From contig NC_053046.1 in assembly GCF_003473485.1 (NCBI RefSeq), positions 2,242,001 to 2,306,000 of the forward strand: a DNA stretch of 64,000 nt, read 5' to 3'. The stretch is from Medicago truncatula (taxonomy: Eukaryota; Streptophyta; Magnoliopsida; Fabales; Fabaceae). A program made the translations under genes and the position numbers. Under the pieces are notes generated by a model. It was given only the letters and a program-made list of their open reading frames with translations, was not told the origin of the DNA and made no database searches. Positions 36,263 to 48,302 of this stretch are shown piece after piece. The stretch's first letter is position 1. Each line of letters begins with the position of its first letter.

Positions 36263-37088
36263 TGTCTCTTTGGTCGTTTCTTACGCCACTTTTTAGGTGG
36301 TGTATTAGACCCTTTGTATTAAAATTCTGTAAAATAATCAAGTACTGTGAAGGATATGGAGACCTTCATATTCAATTTTGAGGCAAATACCTTGAACACA
36401 AAGCTTACATATAAGTATAACAAGTAGACTCAAGAAGATTTTAGAAACCGAACCAAAACAAATCATTTTTAGTGGTTGGTTTGGATTTATTTTTCTGAAA
36501 AACCGATCCAAATTGATTGTATGGGGGACGATCAGAAATGAAGTGATGAAGAAGATCAGATCAATTGTTGAAAGGAGAAAATGAGACAAAAAGTTATGTG
36601 GAAATGAAAATTTGATTTCCAATTTCTTTCAAAATCCGGACAAATTAGTCTCTATTACATGGCATTGAGTTGTTGACTTACGCCTCTAACCACATAAAGT
36701 TAACAAAAAACCAATACGTTTTTTTTTTCTGCCTTGCGAGGGGTAGCAATAAACAGTTGACCACTAATAACTAAGTTAGTTACATGTTTCTCACTCAATT
36801 TATCAATAGAATATTATTAGTGCAGAGTCAAATTGTTGTATCTTTCTTTGTAATACCAGATAACTAAAGGAAAATCAAACAGTCAAACTAATTAATTAAA
36901 TTAACTTAAACTATGCAAAATACAAAATCTCCTTTCATATAAAGCTTGCTTGAGACATGGAATGGAAGTGTCAAACCTTCAACGAGAAGCAATACAAATA
37001 ATTCTTTATATGCTAGAATAATTATGCCTAGGAGAGAGATATAATTGAACAAACAAAATAAAGAGTCTTAATTTAATTTGCTTTATGT

Positions 37089-38102
37089 TCACTTCTTTCT
37101 TTTGGCAGAAAAAGCATCAGTGTGTCTCATAATCCAGAATCTCTCTATTTCTTCTGCTTTACGACCTGGAATGCGACCTGCTATCAAATTCCACCTGTTG
37201 CATTGTATAGTTTCTATAAATCAATCTTTTCATAAAGCTTATATGACAAAATAACATGTCTCTAAAATGTCAAAATAATATTTTGTCCACCAAACATAGA
37301 TCATACAACATAAAAAGTTGCTCAATACTTTAAAGGTTTGTCATATGTTGTTTTGTATGATATTATTGTGTTCCGTATTTACTTTTTAGTATATCAAACA
37401 CACCTTTTTCCTTCACGGGTTTCTAATTAGTTCTAATAACTTGATCTTTTAGTATATGATACTGTTTGCATGTTTGGTAGCATGATGGATTTGTCGAAAT
37501 CACGTTGAGTCATCATAATTTAATAAAAGCTATACTCTATAGCTTTTGCGAAATCATAATGGATCACCGACCATGATTTTGAGAAACCCTCGGCTTCTTT
37601 ATAATTGTAGTTCTTGCAGAATTATTTGTTCTTATCTATTAACCTTAAAACGTCAAAGCTTCTTAAAATAAAAAAAAAAAAAAAAAAAAAAAACCTCAAA
37701 ACGTCAAAGGAATATAGAGAAATTAAAGGAATAAATATTACCTATCTCCAACTAGGTCGTACATCCTGCGAATGAGATCCTCCTCTTGCTCGCTCATCTC
37801 TATGAACTCCCACTCAGTGCTGCTCACTTCTCCACCAGCTAACATTTAACAAATAACAAACATTCAATATACATTCATACAAGGCATGTGTTCAGTTAAT
37901 TGCTACACGTATAAATAATTAAAACCATAATTGTCTCAGACTTGAAAATTAAAAGACAAATTGGAAAAAGAAATAAAGAAAATAATGGCATGTGTGTGTG
38001 TGTATTGGGGGGGGTAGATTAGAAACCACCTTCAGAGGTTTGACTTGTGTTTGGGGAGATATTTGCCTTATTTTGGGAATGGGAACGTCGTTTTTCTTCC
38101 AT
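37089..38102 (-). CDS. Single-repeat R3-MYB of the CPC/TRY/ETC type
   Basis: Three minus-strand exons join in frame: 38102-38030, 37838-37742 and 37194-37089 (TGA at 37091-37089), giving 91 residues. The R3 repeat spans about residues 31-75 (STEWEFIEMSEQEEDLIRRM, then LVGDRWNLIAGRIPGRKAEE and IERFWIMRH). It contains the bHLH-interaction signature DLx2Rx3Lx6Lx3R exactly. No R2 repeat or activation domain is present. Such proteins compete with R2R3-MYBs for bHLH/WD40 partners in the nucleus and repress trichome or non-hair fate and pigment genes. Both introns fall at the positions usual for the family. Exon 1 (MEEKRRSHSQNK) is assigned by start, basic sequence and frame, and its donor GAAG|GTGGTT is weaker than the others. 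A TATA-like CTATAAATT lies about 95 bp upstream. CPC, TRY, ETC and TCL cannot be separated from sequence alone. Confidence 0.88.
38000..38014. repeat. (TG)n and poly-G tract in intron 1 of the R3-MYB gene
   Basis: TGTGTGTGTGTGT followed by TATT and eight G lies just downstream (minus-strand sense) of the exon 1 donor. It is a simple-sequence tract prone to length change, within 20 bp of the splice site. Confidence 0.8.
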
Positions 38103-40182
38103 ATTTTATCTACCTGCTGGTGGTTACTGGATGATGTAGAAACAAGAAGGGGCAGAGGCTGCGGTTTAATAAAGGTGAAGCTGAAACATGGGGAAATTTA
38201 TAGTACGTATATAGCTCTGCCCCCACGGTCAGTCAAACTAATGTTAATGTTAATTAATAACTTTACTTTACCTTCTAGATGCCATGGTAGTATGAATGAA
38301 ATATGCACAACAACTAGGGTACGTTCTAATTAACAATTAACGTTGTTTAATATTCAACGCCATTTCCACCATATGTATATGTAGATAAAACTTTTTAAAT
38401 TCCTCATTTTTTTTGTAATTAGATTTATAATTCCAAATTTCAAATAATAAGAGAAGTGTTTAGGGTCATTATTTTGTTAACACTCTTTTTAACATTCATT
38501 TTTTATTAGATGAAATTAATATGAATCCTACATTTTAAAAAAGTGAGTCTCATATAAAATGATGTAACTCTTGTGAATTTGACATAATAAATAAGCGAGT
38601 GGTAAATAGAGTATTGAAAAAATAATGTTTCTAGCTTGTACTCTTCAAATAATAATTATCTCAAGTAAATAAATAAAAACTTAAGAATAAGATATAAGAT
38701 ATAGAGTTGTACCAAAAAAAAAAAGATATAAGATATAGAGTTACATCTTTCAAAGAAAAAAGATATAGAGACGAATAATAATAACATCATAGTTTTATAA
38801 ATTTTATTTCTATGTGTTGGTATTTCATTGATTTATTAAATACTAAGGTTGAATAATTATATCTTCACAAGTCTTTGAATATTCATATTGTAATCAATGA
38901 ATATAGAATATCACATGGTTAGTGTGTTTGAGTAATAGTCGATAATTGAATAAATTTATGATGGTGGAACTATTCAACTCTTCATGAAAAAATATGATTT
39001 AACATCTTACGACTATTCATAAAATAATTGACAAAACCATTGCAATCCTACATGAAAGAATTGTGTACTTTCTCAATGGATATATGTCTTCGGATATGAG
39101 CAATATATGACTTAACTCTAAGAACTTTTAACTATTGTAAGAGACTTAATGTCATTGCATGCATATTGGTTAAGGCTTAAGAAAGAATGAAAGGAGTATC
39201 ATATGATTCACATCATATAATCATTCAAGAACATCAAATCAATATTAAAAAGATGACTACAAGCGGTAAGTTTTTTCACATAGAAGCGGTGTCATAAATT
39301 GATACAACTAAATTAAGGACTAATTGATTATTTATGGGACAAAATATTTGTCATCATGTGTAGTATGTTCTAAATATGTGTTATTTGAGTTTTCATTTGT
39401 TTCATACACATTTCTTTAGAAAATAATATTTCATACACATAAAACAAAAACAAAATTGATTGTAAAGTAAATTGTAAAAATGGAGTGAACTTTCCAAGTT
39501 GTTCTCGTGGAGTACGAAATTTGATATCATTTGTTGATTCTTTTATCGGAGAAGATATATATGTTAAACTACGCTCCATTAACATATATCGACTTAAATA
39601 GAGTTTGTACCTCCTATTTTGCCAAAACCGCAATTTTGGGTTTCCTATCTCTGGTTGTGCAATTTTGATCCCTTGTTTTAATTTTTTTGACTAATTCATT
39701 ATTTTAACCATCTAATTTGATGACATGATAATAATAAACTAGTTGCTCCTAAACCTTTTGTATCATTTTGGCTGATCTTCTTTTGACACTATATAGTTGA
39801 TCTTTACTCAATTTAACACCTTAATTTTTAAGAGTATCAACAATCAGATCATTTATTATTTTCATGTCAGGTCACCTAATATATTGTCATGTCATCAAAT
39901 TAGATGATCAAAATCATGAATTACTCGTAATTTTTAAAACGGGCCAAACAAATTATGGTTTTGACAACATAAAGAACTAAAATTACATTTAAGCGTAATA
40001 TATATAATTTCTGCTGTGAGTTCAACAAAAACAAATTGCTGTCAAAATAATGTAGTTATATATATAGCTAACTGCTTGGTGCATGGGTATATATCACATG
40101 TAAGGAACTGGTACAAACCGATCGATGTAACTTCATAATGCTATAAGTATATGAATGAACTTGATTGTTAGTTATATATTTT
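38103..40182. other. Intergenic with an inverted repeat at about 39690-39930
   Basis: No gene recognised. AACCATCTAATTTGATGACATG (near 39707) is inverted near 39890 as CATGTCATCAAATTAGATG, within outer sequence of the same GGTTTTG/CAAAACC style. It is probably a decayed fold-back element. A duplicated AAGATATAAGATATAGAG lies near 38690-38770. Confidence 0.5.
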
Positions 40183-40787
40183 GGAGAAAAATTAGGTACA
40201 ATTCCTTAAGTGTTTTTTGTATGGTTCTTAATTAAAAGGTTTAAATGTGTCATTAGTCCCTGCACTTTCATCAGATTTTGGCATTGGTCCCTGCACTTTT
40301 TTTTGTTTGGCATTGGTCCCTGCACTTTTTTTTGTTTGGCATTGGTCCCTGCACTTTGTAAAAATATTGGTATTGGTCCATTTGTTAACTTTCTGTTAAA
40401 AAAAACACAAAACCAACGGAGTGCCACGTGGCCCAATCATTTCACGCCACGTGGCACCAATATCAATATTTTTACAAAGTGCAGAGACCAATACCAATAT
40501 TTTTACAAAGTGCAGGGACCAATAACAATAGTTTTGTGTTTTTTTTTAACAGAAAGTTAATAGAGGGACCAATATCAATATTTTTACAAAGTGCAAGGAT
40601 CAATTCCAAACAAAAAAAAGTGTAGGGACCAATACCAAAATCTGATGAAAGTGCAAGGACTAAAGACATATTTAAACCTAATTAAAAATACATATTTTTT
40701 GAATATAACAAACTTTGAGGAAATCACAGTGAATTTAGTTAAGAACCATACAAAAAGCATCTAAGAAATTATACCTAAGTTTTCTCC
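40183..40787. mobile_element. Outer fold-back MITE (MULE-type) with 9-bp target duplication
   Basis: Terminal inverted repeats of about 50 bp start GGAGAAAAATTAGGTACAAT (40183) and end with the inverse ACCTAAGTTTTCTCC (40787). The flanks are identical 9-mers ATATATTTT (40174-40182 and 40788-40796), the Mutator-like hallmark. Its centre is interrupted by the element at 40238-40678. It has no coding capacity. Confidence 0.85.
40238..40678. mobile_element. Inner fold-back MITE (MULE-type) nested in the outer one
   Basis: A 441-bp, nearly fully palindromic element. It starts GGTTTAAATGTGTCATTAGT and ends with the inverse ACTAAAGACATATTTAAACC. It is flanked by identical 9-mers TAATTAAAA (40229-40237 and 40679-40687). 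The arms contain repeated GTCCCTGCACTTT motifs. Near the centre two perfect palindromes GCCACGTGGC, each with a CACGTG G-box, face each other. Its transcripts would form a long hairpin. The open frames here are by-products of the palindrome. Confidence 0.9.
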
Positions 40788-40796
40788 ATATATTTT

Positions 40797-43700
40797 TACC
40801 TTTTTAGAATGCAATTATATGCATTTCAGAAAAACAAAAATGACACAACTCTCTCTTTATATAATAATAACCGCCACCCAAATATATATATATATATAGA
40901 ACTTATGTTCTTTTTTATTCTATTTTCAAAGTTAACATCATGTACCCGTATATATTATTATTTTCAAAGTGGACTTTCTTTAATTTAACTTTAATTTTGT
41001 TTCTGATGAACTAATTGTTGTTTTTTAAAATAAGATTATGTGATTAACAATTTTTTATTTTTTTGTCTAATAATCTATTGGCTATAAATTCAATTATTAA
41101 TGTGAACCAAAATCCGGAGTTCAAACTCCGACCTTTATATTTTGTAAAGTCTATGTCAGTTGAGATATTTCAATGTATTACGATATATATTTTTTGAAGA
41201 AGCTAAAATAACCCCCTCAAATTGTTATCAGAGATAATCGAATTTGAGACCTTGAGGAGGAACATCCTGCCATACTCCCAATCCCAACTTCCAAATCAAT
41301 ACCACTAAATCAACCTAAGTGGGTTCGTGTTACGATATATATAATATTATTACTAATGGTGCTTTCAGTTCATAACGAAATAATGGTTGAATTTGGGAAA
41401 TTAGACAACTATTCTTATAATAATCAAGTAGACATATCTTTTAATTTTAATTAAAATTTAAATATTTATTTATCATATTATAAAAGTTTAATTCATTTCG
41501 CTAGACGCAATCACATTACTACGTCCATAAAAAAATAATCACGTTGCTTCTTGGTGGTGATAGATTCATTTTTTAAAATTTAGTTGACTGGTTGGTTACA
41601 TTATCCAATTCTAGAGCTTGCTTTTTTAAAAGGAATAGAATAAGGATAGATGACTGTAAAAGAAAGTGAGCTCCTTTGCTTCTCGATAGTCGATAATCCC
41701 TTCTTAAAAGTTCATAAGTTCTAGAAAGCCATGGGCCCGCCCATGTCTTAGACTTGTTGTCAATCATGTTTGTAAAGATTTTGTTAACTAAAAATAGATA
41801 TACTACGTATGGGCACAAGTTGCACAATATTTAAAAAGTATTAAGTGATATAGCTAAGAGTTAAATATATTTTTAATCCCTATAAATATGCCTAATGGTT
41901 TTGGACGAAGATATGATATCAATCTCACTTGTGTATTTTACTCTTTGTGTTCCATTCTATTTCATTCATTTTATGCAAATCTAAACAATAGAATCTAATT
42001 ATTTACTATTCCATTCCATTCCACCTCATCCTATCAATCCAAACTAATGTTAACTTTGTCTTTTCTTTCAATTTTTAGTTGTTGAACTAGTTCCCATGCA
42101 CCGGTTAGCATGACTCATACAATATAAGTGCTTATTTGGATTCATGGTTCTTCTATCATGTGAAAATGTATACATGTCAAAAAAATTAAAATAGTAAGTT
42201 TATATTGGATTATTTATCAACTACATGTGAAAGCCAAAGCTACATATTGATTAGGATCTTGTAGATGAGTGTTCTGAGACACTCTTTAAACATTTTAAAA
42301 TTAACAATCATTTTTTTAAAAAAAATTATATATTTTAAATTCCAATATATTAAATACATGTATTTTTATAAATACTTTCCATTTATGGTTTTAAAGAGTC
42401 TCTCGGGAAAAAAAAACGTTAACATTTTTCTATTGATTATTATAAAGAAGAGGCCTACATTTTGAGCTAACATTAGACTTTATTTTTACTGTCCATTAGA
42501 CTATGTTGTTAAAAGACAAAAAAAGATAAAATTTTAACATTGAAGGCAACTTTGCACATAATAAGAGCAGGACCTTGTGTGAAGATGAAAATTTCAAATT
42601 AAGAGAACTATATTATTAGTGATTTGACATTTATCATCTTCTAGAAGTATTTAGAGGTGACATAATGGGTGCATTTGTTTTAGCTTTAAAGAAAATATAT
42701 TTTGTGTTAGGAAAATCTAGATATTGTTTGGAAAAAAATTTGAAGCTATTTATATTTGTTTACAATAAAAAAAAATCACTTTTAAAAAAAAATTGATTTT
42801 CAACTAGTTCATGTCTTAAATTGAGGTGTACCGGTACTCTTGCTTCATAAATCTATAAATTAACGATCAATTTTATGAAATAAATAATTATTTGTCGGCA
42901 TTTATATTTTAGAAAATATGATTTCAGAAGAAAAACGCATCATTCACTGTTTATAAGAATCATAGTAATTTTTTTACATATTATCGTATAAAATAATCAA
43001 AGTTCTCTATTATGAGCGATAAAAATTAAAAAAAAATATTTCGTTTACAATTTTGATGGATAAGATTTAATCATTATAATTATAAATTATAAAAAATAAT
43101 ATTTTTCTTCAAAAAACAACTCATATTTACCTATAAAATTAAAGGGTTAGTGTACCGGTACACTCAAGTTATGTTGGGTGTATCCGTAGAATTTGCCTTA
43201 AAATAAATAGCTTTTAAAAAAAATTAATCCTAATAGGTTTTCATTTTAGAGTCAAGATAGAAATTATCTATTACAAAATTAAAATTGCTATGATAATAGA
43301 AAAGTGTAGAAATTATCTAAATAAAAGTGTGTATTAATTAAGAAGCTTCTACAAGTATGTATAGAGTTTTCTACTTTGTACCTATTAATATCTCCTGTAC
43401 TTGTGCTTCAAAAAAAATCTTTTGTACTTGTCATTTTGAAACGAGAGGAACTATGAGTTGTCTCTTAAAAAATACTTCCCTTACTTTAACAAAAGGGAGA
43501 TGAAGAAAAACAACTGAAATCCTTGAAAGCAACTCCAAGTATCGCAGAAGAAATCCTACCACCTCATTAGTACAGAAAACAAAATTTTATTACTTTTATC
43601 AGATAGATGATAGAAAAGAAAAATCAAAATTTAGCTATAAAACAAATGTATTGTACTGATTAAATCCTTGTTTTGAAAGTCATTAATTATGATGATGAAT

Positions 43701-44291
43701 ATGCAGTGACGAAGTGGTCCATTGGTTAGTATTTTGGTGGATAGTAATGGTGATGCGAGTATTGTAAAGAGGAAAGCTCAAGTTTGATGTTAATAAATTT
43801 CATGAGTACGTGAAATGAATTCAATGCTGAAATTTAAGATGAATATTGTTCTTCTACAGAGGGGATTTTACACCAACTAAAATGTTCATAATTAAAGTAG
43901 TTACAATGTTGGTGTAATGTGGTAAGTAATGACTTATTATCTCAAGTTTAGAATCGGTGCAAAAATAATGTGGTATGTAATGCTTTTGTATTTACTGGCT
44001 TCCTGCGTTTCTGGTTTGATTTTATGGGATGAGGGCTGCTTCCTGGTGTTCTCGGTCGTCTATGATTTTTTGCAAACTAGTTTTGGGCTTATTTTTGCTC
44101 CCTGAAGCCAATTGTCCTGCAATTCTGGGGGTGGGGGGAGGGTTGGGGAGATTAATATTTGAGTATTAGGAGGTTGTTATTACTATGTTTCTTTGTACTG
44201 ATTTGGCTAAAAATGTAGACTATATATGCTTCTTAAATTCTCACAGTTATAACACTAACATTGTATTTATGTCAACTGTTTTCAAATACAG
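40797..44291. other. Intergenic, no gene recognised
   Basis: A+T-rich. TTAAATATATTTTTAATCCC near 41865 resembles a MULE-MITE terminus without a partner. 43980-44160 is less A+T-rich (GGGGGTGGGGGGAGGG near 44128) but gives no convincing exon upstream of the X8 relic. Confidence 0.5.
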
Positions 44292-44567
44292 TGGTGTATT
44301 TTGCATCCTGATTTGGCTGGTGCTGTTGACTATGCTTGTAGTTTATCAAATTGTACTACATTGGGATATGGTTCTTGTAATGGTTTGAGTCTTCTTGTGC
44401 ATTTAATATGTATTGTCAAGTGAATAATCAGAAAGGATTGGAATTGAGACTTCTCTGGTTTGGCTATTTTACAGATCATGATTCATGATCCATCAGAAAG
44501 TTTTGCTCAAGGATTCACACAAATCCAAGAGGAATCTATCTGTTTAATTCATCTGACTAGTTTATAA
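44292..44567 (+). pseudogene. X8 (CBM43) domain relic of a GH17-type beta-1,3-glucanase
   Basis: After a plausible acceptor (ATACAG) the text reads [20 protein letters not shown] then [12 protein letters not shown], the first half of an X8 callose-binding domain. One Ser is missing from the usual YGSSCNGL. A frame change then gives [13 protein letters not shown] and, after another shift, DFSGLAIL and DPSESFAQGF, equivalent to the SYAFNMYYQ...CDFSGLA...DPS second half. The order and Cys spacing match, but at least two frameshifts break it. No GH17 catalytic domain was found in the preceding kilobase. The family call comes from motif recognition. Confidence 0.7.
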
Positions 44568-45317
44568 TTATTGAATTGACGGTGGAAATTGATTCATCTT
44601 TATCCTCGCTCTAGGAATGTAGAATAATTTACGAGATTTGGCTCGGTGTCTAATTTTACCATTCTTTTTCATAAATAGCAGAAGAATGAATAATGCTTAA
44701 GGACAGACTTAATGTTCGTGTCCAAGACAAAGTGAATATATGTTGATGTTCATATCAGTTTATTAATTTGAATTGTCTAGCTTTTCAATTGGTTCTGTGT
44801 GCTTCACTGCAACATTATTTATTTCCTCCAAATGGACATTGTTTTTTTGTTCCATGTATTGCTTCCCATATTTTGCTTCACTGTGTTAATTGATCAATGT
44901 GGTCCATGCACCTATGATTTTTCAATTTTGGAGCTCTTAAATATTGTGGTCCTTCATAATTATTAGAGTCACGAACTTCACATGATTTGTATTAAATGTC
45001 AAATATTACTTGAAGTTGCAGATTCCTATACTACAAATAAAAAATTCAAAGATGAACCATGGCATGAGATCAGCTAGATTTATTATATTCAAAACAGAAA
45101 TCTTGCACACACACTCTAATTCTTATATAATATGCCAATTGATGAGTTTACAAGACCCCAATAAGATTAACTAACGTACAATAATAATTTAATCAACTCT
45201 AATTAAATAACAACATGGATCTAAAACTTAAAAATTAAGGGGACGATCATCAGGTTGGCATAGAATGTTGTTACGAAGTTGACAAGTTATGAGTAAATTC
45301 CATTGTAAAACCTCAAT
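44568..45317. other. Intergenic between the X8 relic and the next gene
   Basis: No exon seen. The right part (about 45060-45317) should contain the 3' untranslated region of the minus-strand gene at 45318. Confidence 0.5.
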
Positions 45318-45893
45318 TTAGACGCACGCAATACCAATTGTGGTGGTCGTGAACCGATCAGAAGCTGACCTTTTAACCAAGGAAAAGACCTCAGGTGAAA
45401 GAACACCAATCTCAAATTCAGGAACTTCAGGTATAGTAGAAAGAACTGGTCCAGACTTATCATAAACCATATACAAACACTCTTTGGAGTATTTTTCTTG
45501 CATTTTGAAACTATTGCTACTGCTAGTGCCAGTGATACTGCTTGAAAGGTCGGATTTCTTATTGCCCGACTTGAAAACTGAACGAATAAAATTCTGAAAA
45601 GAACGAGAAATCTTGTACGACTTCTTTGACATAACCGAAGAAGAATAAGAAGAAGAAGAAGACGAAGATTTCTGAAGTACTGTGACTTGACGCTCCGGTA
45701 AATGAGACATGGAAAGTGTTCTATTTAAAATGTTTGAACTAGCTATGGCTGAGTCAAGTTGGTTTTTGAAGGAGTTGAGTTCAAAGGAATCATAAAGTGT
45801 ACTTCCACAATCCCACACAGTATTGTTACTGTAATTTGACGACACTGAAAATTTATTTTCCTTTTCTTCTTGTGAGAGTTTCTGTTTCTCCAT
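45318..45893 (-). CDS. Plant-specific Ser-rich protein of unknown function
   Basis: An intronless 191-residue protein with no signal peptide, membrane segment or catalytic motif. Near residues 27-51 is a block WDCGSTLYDSFELNSFKNQL with SAIAS after it, then LSMSHLP. I associate these with a family of small uncharacterised plant proteins. A poly-Ser tract (residues 76-88) and a basic patch (SKKSYKISRSFQNFIRSVFK) follow. The C-terminus carries a short acidic/hydrophobic block (STIPEVPEFEIGVLSPEVFS) and ends TTIGIACV. The poly-Ser run is encoded by an AGA/AGAAGA repeat that could vary in length. The ATG is the first in frame. Location is probably cytosolic or nuclear, and no role is assigned. Confidence 0.8.
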   Translation of the reverse strand: MEKQKLSQEEKENKFSVSSNYSNNTVWDCGSTLYDSFELNSFKNQLDSAIASSNILNRTLSMSHLPERQVTVLQKSSSSSSSYSSSVMSKKSYKISRSFQNFIRSVFKSGNKKSDLSSSITGTSSSNSFKMQEKYSKECLYMVYDKSGPVLSTIPEVPEFEIGVLSPEVFSLVKRSASDRFTTTTIGIACV

Positions 45894-46807
45894 ATATAAT
45901 GTTGCTTTGTTTGAGTAGAATACTAAGGGACTGTGTTTTCTGCAATAAGTAGAAAATACTAAATAGAGAGAGTGACATTTTTGATGGATGCTTTTTCTTA
46001 TGGTTGGTGAAGAATCAAGCAGGTTAGTTATGACTTCTGTACCAGAAAGGTTTTATTATCACGTCCTAACATATATGGACCGTAAAATCCCTTTCATTTA
46101 TAACTTTTTTTTTGTATCTATCTATCTATGTTGCTCATAGTTGTTACATCAACATTGGTCAAATAGAGATATTTCAGTTTAGTTATATTTCACCTTTAGT
46201 TCTTTAGGTTTTAATGTATTCTTCCATGGTTATCCAAATAAACAATAAAACAAATGTAAAAAAAAGATATAATACAAAACATATGAAAGTGATCGGAATA
46301 AGATGTGATTGCCCTAGTGTATTAAGACATTTAAAGTTGAGATTAGCTTAATTGCTTAAAAAATTACATTATAAACCATTCCTAATGCCTTGCGGCGGGG
46401 GCAGCAAAGAAAATTTGAAGGAGTACATGCCTTGTAAGGTAAGGAAACAAATGACATGTTTTCATTGCTCAATTATTTATTGACTTTACATGTATTAATT
46501 CCGCCTAACCTTCCATGAATTCCGTCAAACACTTACTTTTCATTGGTTAGTTGTTATTCGTGATACTTCTTTCGCAAGATATAGCAATATTGTTCCCTTT
46601 ATAATAACACTTGAATAATTAAATAGATTATTCATCTCATTAGTGGTTACAATTAGTCCTTATCTGACTTTCAAATTCATTTCACTGTGTAATTTGTCTT
46701 GCTAGTTTCAATTAGACATGAATATTTGCTCCAATCAATCCAACAAATGTGTAGGTCTAAAATGAAGATTTGCCATTTTTTTTGGAAGAAAGATTTGCTA
46801 GTGTTAC

Positions 46808-47087
46808 GCAGGGGCGTTCCTGAGGGGGTGCAAACAGCTCAAATGAGTTGGGCCTCCCTCAAGGATGGACCTCAAGATGATTGATTTTGGTGTTAGGTGG
46901 GGGTTCCTCGTGTATACGGTAGTCATTTTCACCTCTGGGTGTACTGCATATATACGATACCTTGTATTTATCTTTTAAAAAATATAAATAGAACATCGCT
47001 CTTTTAAAAAAAAATACGTTTTGATTTTATCACTGGCCTCTTTTCATTCCCAGAACCGAGCCTCCGAATTCTCAGGGACGGGCCTTG
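46808..47087. mobile_element. hAT-type MITE
   Basis: The left end CAGGGGCGTTCCTGAG and the inverse of the right end (CAAGGCCCGTCCCTGAG) are terminal inverted repeats of the CAGGG type. The flanks AGTGTTAC (46800-46807) and AGTGTTAG (47088-47095) match at 7 of 8 positions, as expected of a hAT 8-bp target duplication. Non-coding. Confidence 0.65.
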
Positions 47088-47279
47088 AGTGTTAGTGTGT
47101 CAAAGTGAGAAAACTCATACATATGTCTTCAATTTTTTGGTTATGATGTTGTATCTAATCTATATGTGTTTGTTTGCAAGAATAAAAATGATTATTCAAT
47201 CCAAAAGATCTTGCTCACCCAGCAATATCAAATTACTAGTCATGATATTTTTTTTGTGATAACTCGGATTCAAATCTAA

Positions 47280-48302
47280 GGGGGTGTATTGGATTGGGAT
47301 TTTAAAAGATTATTTGGAAAAAAGAATCTTAAAGATTTTAAAAGACTTTGTGTGATTGTATTGATTTTGATGGATTCTAAAAGACTTTATTCAAAGGACT
47401 TTTTACAGTCAAGATTTTTAATCAGGATTTTAATGAATTTATAATATAAACTTTTAAGATTTTAAAGGATTTTATGAGATTTTAAAATTGAAAGGATTGT
47501 ATAATTCTTAAGAAAAATTAAATATTACAAGAGTACGAATGAGAACAATTATCAAATTGTAATATGGTTAACAACAAAATAACATAATGTTGCCTTCCTT
47601 ATTAATGTATACTTAAACAATAAACTTTACAAAAAATATATGCTAAAAAAACTCAAATAATCATAATAAATTAGAATAGCAAATTGACTTGAAAAAACTT
47701 TACACTTATGAATCTGTAATATTAATAGTGAAATGAAATATAATTAGTATGAAATACAATTAGTATTAGTAAGTAACATGCACAACAACATATTTTCTTG
47801 ACTGGAAGATGAACAACAATGAGAAGCAATAATATAAAAACTTAATGGGCTGGAAAGAGAAAACAATGAACAACAATGAGAAGCAACTGCATTGTGAATA
47901 AGAAGTAATTACGATGAAGGAATAATAAGAATAGGCTATGAGTGTGGAAAGAGAAAACAAAAATATAGATGTCTCAAAAAAGTTTCAAGGTTTTTTTTGT
48001 GAGATTGTTGAATGAGCATGTCATGTGTATTTTTAACTAAAAAATCTCACAAAATCCATTATACAAAAGAATCCATTAAAATCTATAGACTTTTGAATAT
48101 CAATAGACAATTCATAAGTCATGAGAAATTTTAATTGAATACCAACGAATTTTGTTGCCTTAAAAAAAAAATCATGATTGTTTTAATTGAATACCACAAG
48201 ATTTATTTACATTTTATAAAAGTCTTGATTGAATACCACTAAATTTTTTTATTATAAAAAAGACTTTTAAAATCCCTTGAATTCTCAATTCAATACAGTT
48301 TA
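47280..48302. mobile_element. MITE-like element of about 1 kb
   Basis: The left end GGGGGTGTATTGGATTGGGA plus TTTTAAAAGA and the right end CTTTTAAAATCCC, then AATTCAATACAG, are inverted. Subterminal AAGACTTT/TTGATTGAATACCA motifs recur throughout. It starts after TCTAA and ends before TTAT, compatible with a 3-bp TWA duplication of PIF/Harbinger type, but superfamily assignment is tentative. No transposase. Confidence 0.55.

Noticed and set aside
36087..36341. Overlapping open frames on both strands as genes
   Set aside because: They lie over an inverted repeat with internal direct repeats and resemble no family.
40206..40669. Open frames on both strands with repeated peptide motifs
   Set aside because: They lie entirely within the palindromic inner MITE, and the repeated peptides reflect its repeated DNA motif.
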